Of a DNA stretch of 64,000 nucleotides, positions 1-15,352 are shown one piece after another. The notes under the pieces were generated by a model, which was not told the DNA's origin, did no database searches, and saw nothing but the letters and a program-made list of their open reading frames with translations. The translations under genes were made by a program, and so were the position numbers. Every line of letters starts with the position of its first letter. Position 1 is the first letter of the stretch. The DNA comes from Micrococcales bacterium (GTDB taxonomy: Bacteria; Actinomycetota; Actinomycetes; S36-B12; UBA10799): assembly GCA_016719135.1 (NCBI GenBank), contig JADKAV010000001.1, positions 186,001 to 250,000 of the forward strand, in the 5' to 3' direction.

Positions 1-231
1 CTGTTCGTCCTGCATCCCCCTTCGGAGACCACGGCATCCCTGCCGGAGATCGACGCCGCCGCCTCGGGGGTCGTATGGCTTCCAGGCGTCCCCGAGCTGG
101 GGCTGGAACATCGGGCGGCATGGGTGGAGGCAGGGGCCGATGGCACGGTCACCCGCCTGATCAGCGCCTTGGATGTCGATCCGTGGCAGGACCCGGACCT
201 CGCCGTTCTGGCGATCCTGACAGCTGCCTGA
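1..231 (+). CDS. C-terminal fragment of an unidentified protein
   Basis: Frame 1 is open from the first base to a TGA at 229–231. This gives the last 76 residues of a protein whose start lies outside the window. The fragment is acidic and Ala/Leu-rich, and it ends in the hydrophobic stretch LAVLAILTAA. I recognise no domain. It lies 90 bp upstream of the aldose 1-epimerase-like gene on the same strand, so the two could be co-transcribed. Composition looks like the neighbouring genes. That it is coding rests on frame openness and the absence of a better competing frame. Confidence 0.5.
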   Translation: MFVLHPPSETTASLPEIDAAASGVVWLPGVPELGLEHRAAWVEAGADGTVTRLISALDVDPWQDPDLAVLAILTAA

Positions 232-321
232 GTCGCCCGACCCAACGGCGAGTCGTAGTTTGATGGGGTTCGCACACCAAGAGGGAGCTGGGATCGGAAT
301 GGACGCCGGAGCCGACACACT

Positions 322-1227
322 ATGACCATCGAGATCCACTGCGGCACCACCCGCGCGCTTCTGGATCCTGAGCGCGGCTTCACTCTCTACTCGATGGTGG
401 TCGACGGCTTCGACTACCTGCACACGGAGCCGGGCTTCCCCGAACACGGAAAGGTCACCCACAGTGGCATCCCCGTGCTCTTCCCATGGCCCAACCGCAT
501 CGCCGGAGCGCACTTCGCCTGGGATGGATCCTCCTACGACGTGCCCGTCACCGAACCTGCCACCGGCGCCGGTCTGCACGGATTCGCGTGCCACGCGAAA
601 TGGCAGGTGCTGAACGCCGACAGTGACCGGGCCACCGGCGAATTCATCTTGTCGCGCGACGCCCCCGAACATGTGACCGACTGGCCGGCCGACGCCGGGA
701 TCCGTCTGACGTACCTGCTGTCCGAACGATCGCTGACTGCCCGCGCGAGCGTCTTTTCCCCTGCCGGTGAACCACTGCCGTTCGGCCTGGGTTTCCACCC
801 GTACCTGCGCGTGCCGGGTTCTTTCGACCAGTGGCTGCTGCAGTGCGACGCCACCGGCCACTGGCCTCTGCGCGACATGATCCCCACCGGGGAGATTCTG
901 CCGCTACCGCCGGAACTCGACTTCAGGCATCCTCGTGCCATCGGCGGCGCGCACCTCGACGACGTGCTCACCGGCCTACCGGAAGCGACCGCAATCAGCC
1001 GCCGGGCCGCCCTGATCGGGCCCGAAACCTCGATCGAAGTCTCCAGTGACCCCGGCTTCGGTGAGTACGTGCTCTTCACACCTGGGTCGCGCGACGCTGT
1101 GGCCATCGAGCCGTACACGTGCACCACCGACGCGGTCCACCTGGGTTCCCGCGGTGGCTGGCAGGTCCTGCAACCCACCGAAGAAGCCACGTTCGAGTGG
1201 CGCATCGACGTGATTGCGTCATCCTGA
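322..1227 (+). CDS. aldose 1-epimerase family protein
   Basis: The 301-residue protein has the galactose-mutarotase fold signature. Near the N-terminus is GIPVLFPWPNRI, then GLHGFACHAKW. GLGFHPYLRVPG (around residue 156) carries the conserved His-Pro-Tyr, and EPYTCTTDAVH near the C-terminus supplies the usual catalytic-base glutamate. The family interconverts alpha and beta anomers of aldoses in the cytoplasm. The length fits the YeaD/GalM-like subfamily. The exact sugar cannot be told from sequence, and this subgroup may act on phosphorylated hexoses. The ATG at 322 is the first start in frame and has only a weak purine-rich stretch upstream. The MmpL-type gene begins 92 bp downstream. Confidence 0.8.
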   Translation: MTIEIHCGTTRALLDPERGFTLYSMVVDGFDYLHTEPGFPEHGKVTHSGIPVLFPWPNRIAGAHFAWDGSSYDVPVTEPATGAGLHGFACHAKWQVLNADSDRATGEFILSRDAPEHVTDWPADAGIRLTYLLSERSLTARASVFSPAGEPLPFGLGFHPYLRVPGSFDQWLLQCDATGHWPLRDMIPTGEILPLPPELDFRHPRAIGGAHLDDVLTGLPEATAISRRAALIGPETSIEVSSDPGFGEYVLFTPGSRDAVAIEPYTCTTDAVHLGSRGGWQVLQPTEEATFEWRIDVIASS

Positions 1228-1319
1228 TTCCAGGGATTCACACTTTCGCATCCCCATGACCGCCCAAGAAACAGGTCATGCGGATTGCTACCGTTCAACT
1301 ACTTGATCTGAGGAGACAC

Positions 1320-3626
1320 ATGGGATACCTCTCACGGTGGGCTGTGCGCAAACCCGTCATCGCAATCATTGCCTGGTTCGCCCTGCTGATCGTGATTGGA
1401 GTACTCGGCGGCCGGTTCGGCGGCGACTTGAAGGACTCGTTCGAACTGCCCGGAACCGAGTCCCAGGTGGCCCAGAACCTGCTGGCTGAGACCGCCGGCG
1501 CCGATGCCACCTCCGGTGCCACCGCCAGTGTCGTCTGGGGGGTTGAGAGCGGCTCGGTCGAAGACGCCTCGGTGAAGCAGACCGTGGTGCCGTTGATGGA
1601 GAAGTTCGGCGACCTACCCGGGGTCTCCTGCGTGACGTCTCCGTACGGGCAGTCGTACGGACCCTCCTGCCCCGAGCAGCCCAAGCCGGATCCCAACGCA
1701 CCACAGCCTCCTCCGGAGATCCAGGCCAAGATCGACAAGGCGAAGGCCGCGGCGGCGGTGGCGACCTCACCGATCAGCAAGGACGGGAAGGTCGCCTACT
1801 CCACGATCGTGTTCGACGGCCTTGATGTCCCTTCCGAGACCGCGTCGACCATCATCGACGACGTCGAGGCGGCCAACGGCACCAACGACGTGGCCATTGG
1901 AGCCAACGGGCAGGTCCTCGCCTTCGCCGGTCAGGAGCCGCCGAGCGGCGAAGCCATCGGCATCCTGGTCGCGATCATCATCCTGCTGATCGCGTTCGGG
2001 TCCGCGGTCGCGGCCGGCCTGCCGATCGTGACCGCCGTGTTCGGCCTGGGTGCGGGCTTGTCCTTGGTCACGTTCACCGCCAGCTTCTTCACCGTGGCCA
2101 CCTTCGCCCCCACCCTGGCGGCGATGATCGGTCTGGGTGTCGGCATCGACTACGCCTTGTTCATCCTCAACCGCTTCCGGCAGGCGGTGATGGCAGGCCA
2201 CGCACCCAAGGACGCCGCACTCGAGTCGGTGAACACCGCGGGCCGCGCCGTTCAGTTCGCGGGCACGACGGTGATCATCGCCCTGCTGGGTCTGTTCGTT
2301 CTGGGCATCGGTTTCTTCAACGGATTGGCTGTGGCCGCGTCCCTGACGGTGGCGATGGTCATGCTGTCGGCAGTGTGGCTGCTTCCGGCACTTCTGTCCT
2401 TGCTGGGTGAGAAGGCTCTCGGCCTGCGGATGCCGTGGGCTCGCTCGCGCAAGGAATGGCACCCCGAGGGGGGCAAGTGGGCGCACTACGGTCGGGTGCT
2501 GCAGAGGCGGCCCTGGTTGTACACCCTGGCTGCGGCAGCCCTCGTCGTAGTGCTGGCCATCCCGTACTTCAGCATCCGCCTGGGCTTCCCCGACGACAGC
2601 GGACAACCGCAGGGAAGCCCAGCGCGTATCGCCTACGACCTCACCGCCGAAGGCTTCGGCCCGGGCGCCAACGGCCCGTTCTTCCTGGCGGTGCAACTGC
2701 CGTACGCGCTGGATGAGGACTCACTGACGAACCTGATCGAGGACCTCAACGCCACCGAGGGGGTCGCCCGGACGGTTCCCACTGTGGACATGGTTCCGAT
2801 CTCCGTGACCCCCAACCAGACGATCACGGCGATCCAAGTCGTCCCCACGACCAGCCCGCAGGATCCTGCTACGGACGAGTTGCTCAAACGGCTGCGGGAC
2901 GAGACCATTCCGGCGGCCGAGCAGAACACCACGATGCGCGCCTACGTGGGCGGGACGACAGCGGTCACCGCGGACTTCACGACTGTGCTCTCGGACAGTC
3001 TGCCGGTCTTCCTGGCAGTGGTCGTGGGACTCGGATTCGTCGCCTTGACGATCCTGTTCCGGTCGTTGATCGTGCCCCTGATCGGCGCGGTGACATCCTT
3101 GCTGAGTCTGGGTGCCGCACTGGGGGTCACGGTGGCCATATTCCAGTGGGGCTGGGGGGCGAGTCTGATCGGGGTCACCGCCACCGGTCCGATCCTGCCG
3201 TTCCTGCCCATCATGGTGTTCGCCATCCTCTTCGGTCTGTCCATGGACTACCAGGTCTTCCTGGTCAGCCGGATGCATGAGGAATGGTCACACACGAAGG
3301 ACAACGCGCTGTCCGTGCGGCGAGGACTGGCCGGCTCCGGGCGGGTCGTGGCAATCGCGGCGGCCATCATGTCCAGCGTGTTCCTGGCGTTCATCCCGAC
3401 TCCGGAGGACACCATCAAACTGTTCGGCGTGGGACTTGCCACCGCCGTGCTGGTGGACGCATTCATCATCAGACTGATCCTCGTGCCCAGCCTGATCAGC
3501 TGGATCGGGCCGCCTACCTGGTGGCTGCCGAAGTGGCTGGGATTCCTGCCCGAAGTGCACATGGAGGCCGAAGGCAGCGAGGACGAGATCGTCGACGACG
3601 ACCCGGAGCTGGTGGGCGCGAAGTAG
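1320..3626 (+). CDS. MMPL family RND transporter
   Basis: A 768-residue inner-membrane protein built as two similar halves. Each half has a first helix, a large extracytoplasmic loop and a bundle of five or so helices. The paired proton-relay motifs of the MmpL/RND superfamily are visible: GVGIDYALFI in half one and GLSMDYQVFLV in half two. Family members export lipids, siderophores or drugs using the proton gradient. The ATG at 1320 was chosen over an in-frame ATG at 1278 because GAGGAGAC sits just upstream and the protein then begins MGYLSRW, a usual MmpL N-terminus. The C-terminal tail is acidic. The substrate cannot be inferred. The gene faces rpoC tail to tail across a strong hairpin. 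Confidence 0.9.
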   Translation: MGYLSRWAVRKPVIAIIAWFALLIVIGVLGGRFGGDLKDSFELPGTESQVAQNLLAETAGADATSGATASVVWGVESGSVEDASVKQTVVPLMEKFGDLPGVSCVTSPYGQSYGPSCPEQPKPDPNAPQPPPEIQAKIDKAKAAAAVATSPISKDGKVAYSTIVFDGLDVPSETASTIIDDVEAANGTNDVAIGANGQVLAFAGQEPPSGEAIGILVAIIILLIAFGSAVAAGLPIVTAVFGLGAGLSLVTFTASFFTVATFAPTLAAMIGLGVGIDYALFILNRFRQAVMAGHAPKDAALESVNTAGRAVQFAGTTVIIALLGLFVLGIGFFNGLAVAASLTVAMVMLSAVWLLPALLSLLGEKALGLRMPWARSRKEWHPEGGKWAHYGRVLQRRPWLYTLAAAALVVVLAIPYFSIRLGFPDDSGQPQGSPARIAYDLTAEGFGPGANGPFFLAVQLPYALDEDSLTNLIEDLNATEGVARTVPTVDMVPISVTPNQTITAIQVVPTTSPQDPATDELLKRLRDETIPAAEQNTTMRAYVGGTTAVTADFTTVLSDSLPVFLAVVVGLGFVALTILFRSLIVPLIGAVTSLLSLGAALGVTVAIFQWGWGASLIGVTATGPILPFLPIMVFAILFGLSMDYQVFLVSRMHEEWSHTKDNALSVRRGLAGSGRVVAIAAAIMSSVFLAFIPTPEDTIKLFGVGLATAVLVDAFIIRLILVPSLISWIGPPTWWLPKWLGFLPEVHMEAEGSEDEIVDDDPELVGAK

Positions 3627-3824
3627 CGCACGGGCGGGTATGGGTAGCACTGGGAAGTGCGCCGGGCCCGGTCGGGTCGTGGAATGGCTGCGGGCCGGAT
3701 TTTCGGTCGGGTGGTCACGGCGCGGATGTGATCAATCAACGATGGCGTTCGCCTCGACCGATCGGTAGCAGGCCTGGACAAGGGTGCAAACAGCTGCACC
3801 CGAGCGACGAGAACCAACCCCGGC

Positions 3825-3869
3825 AAAAAGGAAGGCCCCCGGACGCACGGTCCGGGGGCCTTCCTTTTT
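3825..3869. terminator. bidirectional rho-independent terminator
   Basis: A perfect 19-bp inverted repeat (3825–3843 with 3851–3869) and a 7-nt loop. The stem core is GC-rich, and A5 and T5 runs at its ends give a U-tract in either direction. It lies between the 3' end of the transporter (plus) and the stop of rpoC (minus, 5 bp away), so it should end transcription from both sides. Confidence 0.93.
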
Positions 3870-3873
3870 GCGA

Positions 3874-7705
<3,832 letters not shown>

Positions 7706-7783
7706 GTGGTGGTCCTTTGCTGTCTCGTTTGTGGACTGATTGTTGGACTCAATTGCTTGTGTGCGGTTGCCCGCGTTGGTCCG

Positions 7784-11225
<3,442 letters not shown>

Positions 11226-11439
11226 GTGAGATCCTTCCGAGGCTCGCGGGGTGCTGGACGCGCACACCACAATCAGCCGTTCTCCGCACGCCGAACGCAG
11301 GGCAGCCTTCGGGCGTCGTCAAACGGTTGATCCATGGCATGTGCAGAACACCAGAGTAACTGAGGTGGGTTGAGGGTGCGACTAGGGGGGCCAACACACA
11401 ATGGTGACCCCTTCCGGCCCATTCGTCAAGTAGGCCGGA

Positions 11440-11483
11440 AAAAGCGTCTAGCCGGCGTGGAGGCGGTGGCCCCCACGCCGGCT
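11440..11483 (-). terminator. terminator downstream of rplL
   Basis: On the minus strand an 11-bp GC-rich stem (AGCCGGCGTGG paired with its complement, 11450–11460 with 11473–11483) is followed by AGACG and a run of five T. It lies 17 bp past the rplL stop and separates the rplJ–rplL unit from rpoB–rpoC. Some polymerase may read through, as is known for this junction in other bacteria. Confidence 0.8.
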
Positions 11484-11499
11484 GGACGTCAGATGTGGA

Positions 11500-11892
11500 C
11501 TACTTGACCGAAACGCTGGCCCCGGCGCCCTCGAGGGCCTCCTTGGCCTTGTCCGCGGCTTCCTTGTTGACCTTCTCGAGCACGGGCTTGGGTGCGCCCT
11601 CGACGAGGTCCTTGGCCTCCTTCAGTCCGAGGCTGGTCAGCGCACGGACCTCCTTGATGACCTGGATCTTCTTGTCACCGGCGGCTTCGAGGATGACATC
11701 GAACTCGTCCTTCTCCTCTTCGGCACCGGCGTCACCCGCGGCACCACCGGCGGCCGGCGCGGCTGCCACGGCAACCGGTGCGGCGGCGGTCACGCCGAAG
11801 GTCTCCTCGAACTCCTTCACGAACTCGCTGAGCTCGAGCAGGGTCATTTCCTTGAATGCGTCCAGCATCTCTTCGGTGGACAGCTTCGCCAT
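11500..11892 (-). CDS. rplL: 50S ribosomal protein L7/L12
   Basis: Ribosomal stalk protein of 130 residues that recruits translational GTPases. The N-terminal dimerisation domain begins MAKLSTEEMLDAFKEMTLLE. An Ala/Gly-rich hinge (VAVAAAPAAGGAAGDAG) follows. The C-terminal factor-binding domain includes KIQVIKEVRALTSLGLKEAK and the end GASVSVK. The ATG at 11892 is preceded by GAAAGGA at 8 nt. It is 58 bp downstream of rplJ, and the pair makes the L10–L12 stalk complex. Nothing is unusual. Confidence 0.97.
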   Translation of the reverse strand: MAKLSTEEMLDAFKEMTLLELSEFVKEFEETFGVTAAAPVAVAAAPAAGGAAGDAGAEEEKDEFDVILEAAGDKKIQVIKEVRALTSLGLKEAKDLVEGAPKPVLEKVNKEAADKAKEALEGAGASVSVK

Positions 11893-11950
11893 GGTCGGCG
11901 TCCTTTCTTTTGTTCCGGTGTCGCCGGAAGATTTCGGGTTGGGTGGGTGG

Positions 11951-12622
11951 TTACTCGGACTCGGTGGTTGCTTCGGGTTCTGCTGCGGGGGTTTCGGCTT
12001 CGGCGGGGGCTTCGGCTTCTGCCGCGGGGGCTTCGGCTTCTGCGGCGGGGGCTTCCGCTTCGGCCGCGGGGGCTTCGGCTTCGGCCGCGGGGGCCTCTGC
12101 CGGCCCCTCCGCCTCCACCTTGGCGCGCAGGGCTTCGACCACCCGCGCTGTCTGGGACAGTGGCGCGGCGAACAGCGAGACCGCACTCTGCAGAGATGCG
12201 TTCATCGCACCGGCCAGCTTGGACAGCAGCACCTCGCGGGACTCCAGGTCCGCCAGCTTGCCGATGTCGGCGGCACTGAGGAGCTTGCCGTCCATCACGC
12301 CACCCTTGATCACCAGGGCGGGGTGGTCCTTCGCGAATGTGCGCAGCCCCTTGGCTGCCTCGACCGGGTCGCCCTCGACGAAGGCGATGGCGCTAGGACC
12401 GACGAGCCACTCGTCGATGCCCTCCACACCCGCGTCTTTGGCGGCGAGGCGGGTCAGGGTGTTCTTCACCACCGCGTACGTCGTGGTCTGGCCAAGGCTT
12501 CCGCGCAACTGCTTGAGCTGCGAGACGGTCAGCCCGCGGTACTCGGTGAGCACCGTGGCGGACGAGTTGCGGAACAACTCGGAGATTTCGGTGACGGCGG
12601 CGTGCTTGTCAGGCCGTGCCAT
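11951..12622 (-). CDS. rplJ: 50S ribosomal protein L10 with an Ala/Glu repeat tail
   Basis: Stalk base protein that binds 23S rRNA and the L7/L12 dimers. The globular part (residues 1–160) is standard: MARPDKHAAVTEISELF, EYRGLTVSQLKQLR, VVKNTLTRLA. Bacterial L10 usually ends near residue 175; this one has 223 residues. The extra tail (about 171–223) is made of Ala, Glu and Pro, with the unit APAAEAE repeated about four times, encoded by near-identical 21-bp units. Such repeats can change length by slippage. The start at 12622 is supported by GGAAGGAAACCC. Expression is probably controlled by the L10-type leader just upstream. Confidence 0.95.
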   Translation of the reverse strand: MARPDKHAAVTEISELFRNSSATVLTEYRGLTVSQLKQLRGSLGQTTTYAVVKNTLTRLAAKDAGVEGIDEWLVGPSAIAFVEGDPVEAAKGLRTFAKDHPALVIKGGVMDGKLLSAADIGKLADLESREVLLSKLAGAMNASLQSAVSLFAAPLSQTARVVEALRAKVEAEGPAEAPAAEAEAPAAEAEAPAAEAEAPAAEAEAPAEAETPAAEPEATTESE

Positions 12623-12745
12623 GGGTTTCCTTCCGGCAGTGCGCCGAAACGACAGAGAGCCCAGGCGCACAGGCCCGGGCTCGAGGGAGCAGCACCTGCG
12701 CAGGGATTATGCCTGGATTTCTGGCGACCGGCGGTCTTTGGTTCT
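12623..12745 (-). ncRNA. candidate ribosomal protein L10 leader RNA
   Basis: The minus-strand 5' region of rplJ has the signature pieces I know from L10 leaders: AAAGACCGCCGGTCGCC, then CCTGCGCAGGTG and CCTGTGCGCC. A GC-rich hairpin (12657–12682, GAGCCCGGGC paired with GCCTGGGCTC) lies shortly before the rplJ ribosome site. In other bacteria L10(L12)4 binds such a leader to repress its own operon. The assignment is by eye. A covariance-model match to the L10 leader family would settle it. Confidence 0.6.
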
Positions 12746-12750
12746 TTGTC

Positions 12751-12756
12751 AGTGTA
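12751..12756 (-). promoter_or_regulatory. putative -10 element for rplJ–rplL
   Basis: On the minus strand TACACT occurs in an extended TGTACACT context. It would start a transcript near 12745, just at the 5' end of the L10-like leader. No convincing -35 is seen, which is common in this group. Confidence 0.45.
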
Positions 12757-12860
12757 CATGGGCGGCGGTCCGAGGCCTTCACGGGTGGGGCCCGCCAGAA
12801 ACGGGGCGGCAACGTTCAGCTAGGGCACCCAACTCCCCCGGCGAAGTCAGCCTGGCGGCC

Positions 12861-12990
12861 GCCCAACAACGTCACCCTCAAGCAAGCAAACACCGACACT
12901 CCGCTCGGCGAACACCGCGAAAAGGGGTCGGCCGGCGGCGGCAAACACCGACCCTCGGCTCGGGGAACACCGCGCCAGGCCCAAACCGGA
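12861..12990. repeat. dispersed repeat copy plus imperfect 33-bp tandem duplication
   Basis: The gap between rplA and the rplJ leader contains GCCCAACAACGTCACCCTCA at 12861–12880, the core of the repeat family found seven times at 56.7–57.3 kb. It is followed by two imperfect copies of a 33-bp unit starting CAAACACCGAC and ending GGAACACCGCG or GCGAACACCGCG (about 12887–12919 and 12942–12974). The segment lies between the rplA terminator and the rplJ promoter. I see no gene in it. Confidence 0.75.
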
Positions 12991-13005
12991 CCAGACCGGG
13001 ACAAC

Positions 13006-13033
13006 GAAACCCCCGGCCTCGACCGGGGGTTTC
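13006..13033 (-). terminator. hairpin downstream of rplA
   Basis: A perfect 11-bp stem (GAAACCCCCGG with its complement, 13006–13016 and 13023–13033) with a 6-nt loop lies 9 bp past the rplA stop. It is followed on the minus strand by GTTGTCC, a poor U-tract, so it could terminate weakly or protect the 3' end. Confidence 0.65.
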
Positions 13034-13042
13034 GAGTAGAAA

Positions 13043-13739
13043 TCAGGCCTCGCGACCTCGGCTCGGGTCAACCTGGATACCCGGGCCCATCGTCGTGGAA
13101 ACCACGATCTTCTTGACGTAACGACCCTTGGCGGTCGACGGCTTGAGCCGGTGCACCTCGTCGACGGCAGCGTTGTAGTTGTCGACGAGCTGGTCCTCGC
13201 TGAAACTGGCCTTGCCGATGATGAAGTGCAGGTTCGAGTGCTTGTCCACCCGGAACTCGATCTTTCCGCCCTTGATGTCCGGAGACGGCCTTGTTCACAT
13301 CCATCGTGACGGTGCCGGTCTTGGGGTTGGGCATCAAGCCGCGCGGGCCGAGCACTCGGCCGAGCTTTCCTACCTTGCCCATCAGATCTGGGGTGGCGAC
13401 CACGGCGTCGAAGTCGATCCAGCCGCCGGCGACCTTATCGATCAGCTCGTCCGAGCCCACGAAGTCCGCGCCAGCTGCTTGGGCTTCCTCGGCCTTCGGC
13501 CCGTTGGCGAACACCAGGACCCGGGCGGTCTTACCGGTGCCATGCGGCAGGTTGACGGTGCCGCGGACCATCTGGTCGGCCTTGCGCGGGTCGACACCAA
13601 GGCGCATCGACACCTCGACAGTGGAGTCGAAGGAGGTCTTGGAGGTCTGCTTGGCCAGGGCCACAGCCTCTTCTGCCGGGTACAGTCGCTCGCGGTCGAC
13701 CTTCTGGGCCGCCTCGGTGTACTTCTTTCCGTGTTGCAT
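13043..13739 (-). CDS. rplA: 50S ribosomal protein L1 (one frameshift near 13279)
   Basis: L1 stalk protein that binds 23S rRNA. It begins MQHGKKYTEAAQKVDRERLY after AAAGGAGAACCCG. RVLGPRGLMPNPKTGTVT is the L1 signature. The frame breaks after MDVNKAVS: one extra G (minus strand, about 13279–13280) turns the expected SDIKGGKIEFR into an unrelated sequence. The remaining C-terminus, including HFIIGKASFSEDQL, continues in the shifted frame to a TGA at 13043. Corrected length is about 231 residues, normal for L1. Likely a base-calling error. It follows rplK by 75 bp. Confidence 0.93.
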
Positions 13740-13814
13740 CGGGTTCTCCTTTGATCGATGTGGTTAGCGGGGCCGATGCGACCCCTCCCACGCGGTGCGT
13801 TGTTGCTACTACTA

Positions 13815-14243
13815 CTAGTCGGTGACGGTGACGCCCATGGAGCGCGCCGTACCGGCGATGATGTTCATGGCCGCGTCGACGTCGTTGGCATTCAAGTCGT
13901 CCATCTTCGTCTCGGCGATCTCCTTGACCTGCGCCTTGCTGATCTTGCCGACCGGCTGCAGCGGGTTGCCGGAGCCCTTCTGCAGACCGGCTGCTTTCAG
14001 GATCAGCTTGGCTGCCGGAGGGGTCTTGGTGATGAACGTGAACGACCGGTCCTCGTAGACGGTGATCTCCACGGGGATCACCTGACCGCGCTGGGATTCC
14101 GTGGCCGCGTTGTAGGCCTTGCAGAATTCCATGATGTTGACGCCGTGCTGACCCAGTGCAGGTCCCACGGGCGGCGCGGGGTTGGCCGCTCCCGCCTGGA
14201 TCTGCAGTTTGATCAGGCCGGAGACCTTCTTCTTGGGAGGCAT
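13815..14243 (-). CDS. rplK: 50S ribosomal protein L11
   Basis: A 142-residue L11 that binds the GTPase-associated region of 23S rRNA. Conserved segments are KLQIQAGAANPAPPVGPALG and NIMEFCKAYNA in the N-terminal domain, and AKLILKAAGLQKGS in the C-terminal RNA-binding domain. The end is MGVTVTD. The ATG at 14243 has AAGGA upstream. It lies 25 bp after nusG in the usual secE–nusG–rplK–rplA order. Confidence 0.97.
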   Translation of the reverse strand: MPPKKKVSGLIKLQIQAGAANPAPPVGPALGQHGVNIMEFCKAYNAATESQRGQVIPVEITVYEDRSFTFITKTPPAAKLILKAAGLQKGSGNPLQPVGKISKAQVKEIAETKMDDLNANDVDAAMNIIAGTARSMGVTVTD

Positions 14244-14268
14244 TACGTGTCCTTATGTCGTTTCTGGT

Positions 14269-15333
14269 CTAGTTTTTCTCGATCTGGCTGAAGCTGAGCT
14301 CCACCGGAGTTTCCCGGCCGAAGATCTCAACCAGGCCAGTGATCTTCTGGGCATCGAGATTGATCTCGCTGATCGTTGCGTGCAACGTCGCGAACGGTCC
14401 ATCGATAACTGTAACCGAGTCCCCAGGACCGAAGTCCACCTCGGTCACGCGTTGGGCCGGTTGCCCCAGGCCCGTGGCCGCCGCACCCGGTTCGGCCGCG
14501 GCCTTCTTCGGTTCGGGCTTGGGGGCCAGGATGTGGACGACCTCGTCGATCGTCAGGGGGGTGGGCTCATGAGTGCTGCCCACGAATCCGGTCACGCCCG
14601 GGGTGTGCCGGACCGCACCCCAACTGTCGTCGGTGTAGTCCATGCGCACCAGCACGTAGCCGGGGAACTTGTTGCGCGTGACCGTCTTCTTCTGGCCCTG
14701 TTTGATCTCCACGACCTCTTCGGTGGGGACCTCGACCTGGAAGATGTAGTCCTCCATGTTCAAGGTGACCATACGGGTCTCGAGGTTGGTCTTCACGCGC
14801 TTCTCGAAACCGGCGTAGGAGTGCACGACGTACCACTGTCCGGGCAAGCCGAGTTGCTCCTCGCGGAACGCCTCGACCGGGTCGATCTCCTCGTCCTCGA
14901 CGGCTTCGATGATCTCGCCGGTCTCTTCGTCGATCAAGGGTTCCTCAGCGTCCTGCGCCGGAATGTCCTTGGTGTCCTCGACCACGGACAGCCGGCCGTC
15001 GGGGCTCTCGGTGATCTGCGTCTCTTCGATATGCACCGAACCGTCGGGTTGGGAGACCGTCTGCACCTCATCGCGCACGATCGTTCCGTCTGGCACTTCG
15101 GTGGTCACCGTCTCATCGATAGTCACGCTGCCGTCGGGCTCGGAGACGACCTCGGTCTCGGTGGTCACCACCACGCCGTCCTCGGCATGCTCCACGTCGA
15201 CCTGCTCGACCACAGTGGTGCCATCGGGCAGTTCCACGGCTTCGAACGCCTCCGTGTCGGAAACGTCGGACAGCGACGTGTCCTCACCGCCCGGCTCGGG
15301 GTCGGCCGGCCATTGCTGGGGGGGCGTCTGCAT
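14269..15333 (-). CDS. nusG: transcription termination/antitermination factor NusG with long repeat-bearing N-terminus
   Basis: NusG binds the RNA polymerase clamp and links it to Rho or the ribosome. The core is clear: an NGN domain from about residue 165 (GQWYVVHSYAGFEKRVKTNL, FPGYVLVRM) and a C-terminal KOW domain (FGPGDSVTVIDGPFA). The protein has 354 residues against about 180 in E. coli. Other Actinomycetes have acidic N-terminal extensions, but here residues 35–124 consist of six consecutive 15-residue units of the type xPDGxVxxxExxxxx (for example EPDGSVTIDETVTTE and QPDGSVHIEETQITE). A non-repeat acidic linker follows, up to about residue 160. ATG 15333 is the first start and leaves 19 bp after secE. 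Confidence 0.95.
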   Translation of the reverse strand: MQTPPQQWPADPEPGGEDTSLSDVSDTEAFEAVELPDGTTVVEQVDVEHAEDGVVVTTETEVVSEPDGSVTIDETVTTEVPDGTIVRDEVQTVSQPDGSVHIEETQITESPDGRLSVVEDTKDIPAQDAEEPLIDEETGEIIEAVEDEEIDPVEAFREEQLGLPGQWYVVHSYAGFEKRVKTNLETRMVTLNMEDYIFQVEVPTEEVVEIKQGQKKTVTRNKFPGYVLVRMDYTDDSWGAVRHTPGVTGFVGSTHEPTPLTIDEVVHILAPKPEPKKAAAEPGAAATGLGQPAQRVTEVDFGPGDSVTVIDGPFATLHATISEINLDAQKITGLVEIFGRETPVELSFSQIEKN

Positions 15334-15352
15334 CGACTAATCCTCGCTCTTC

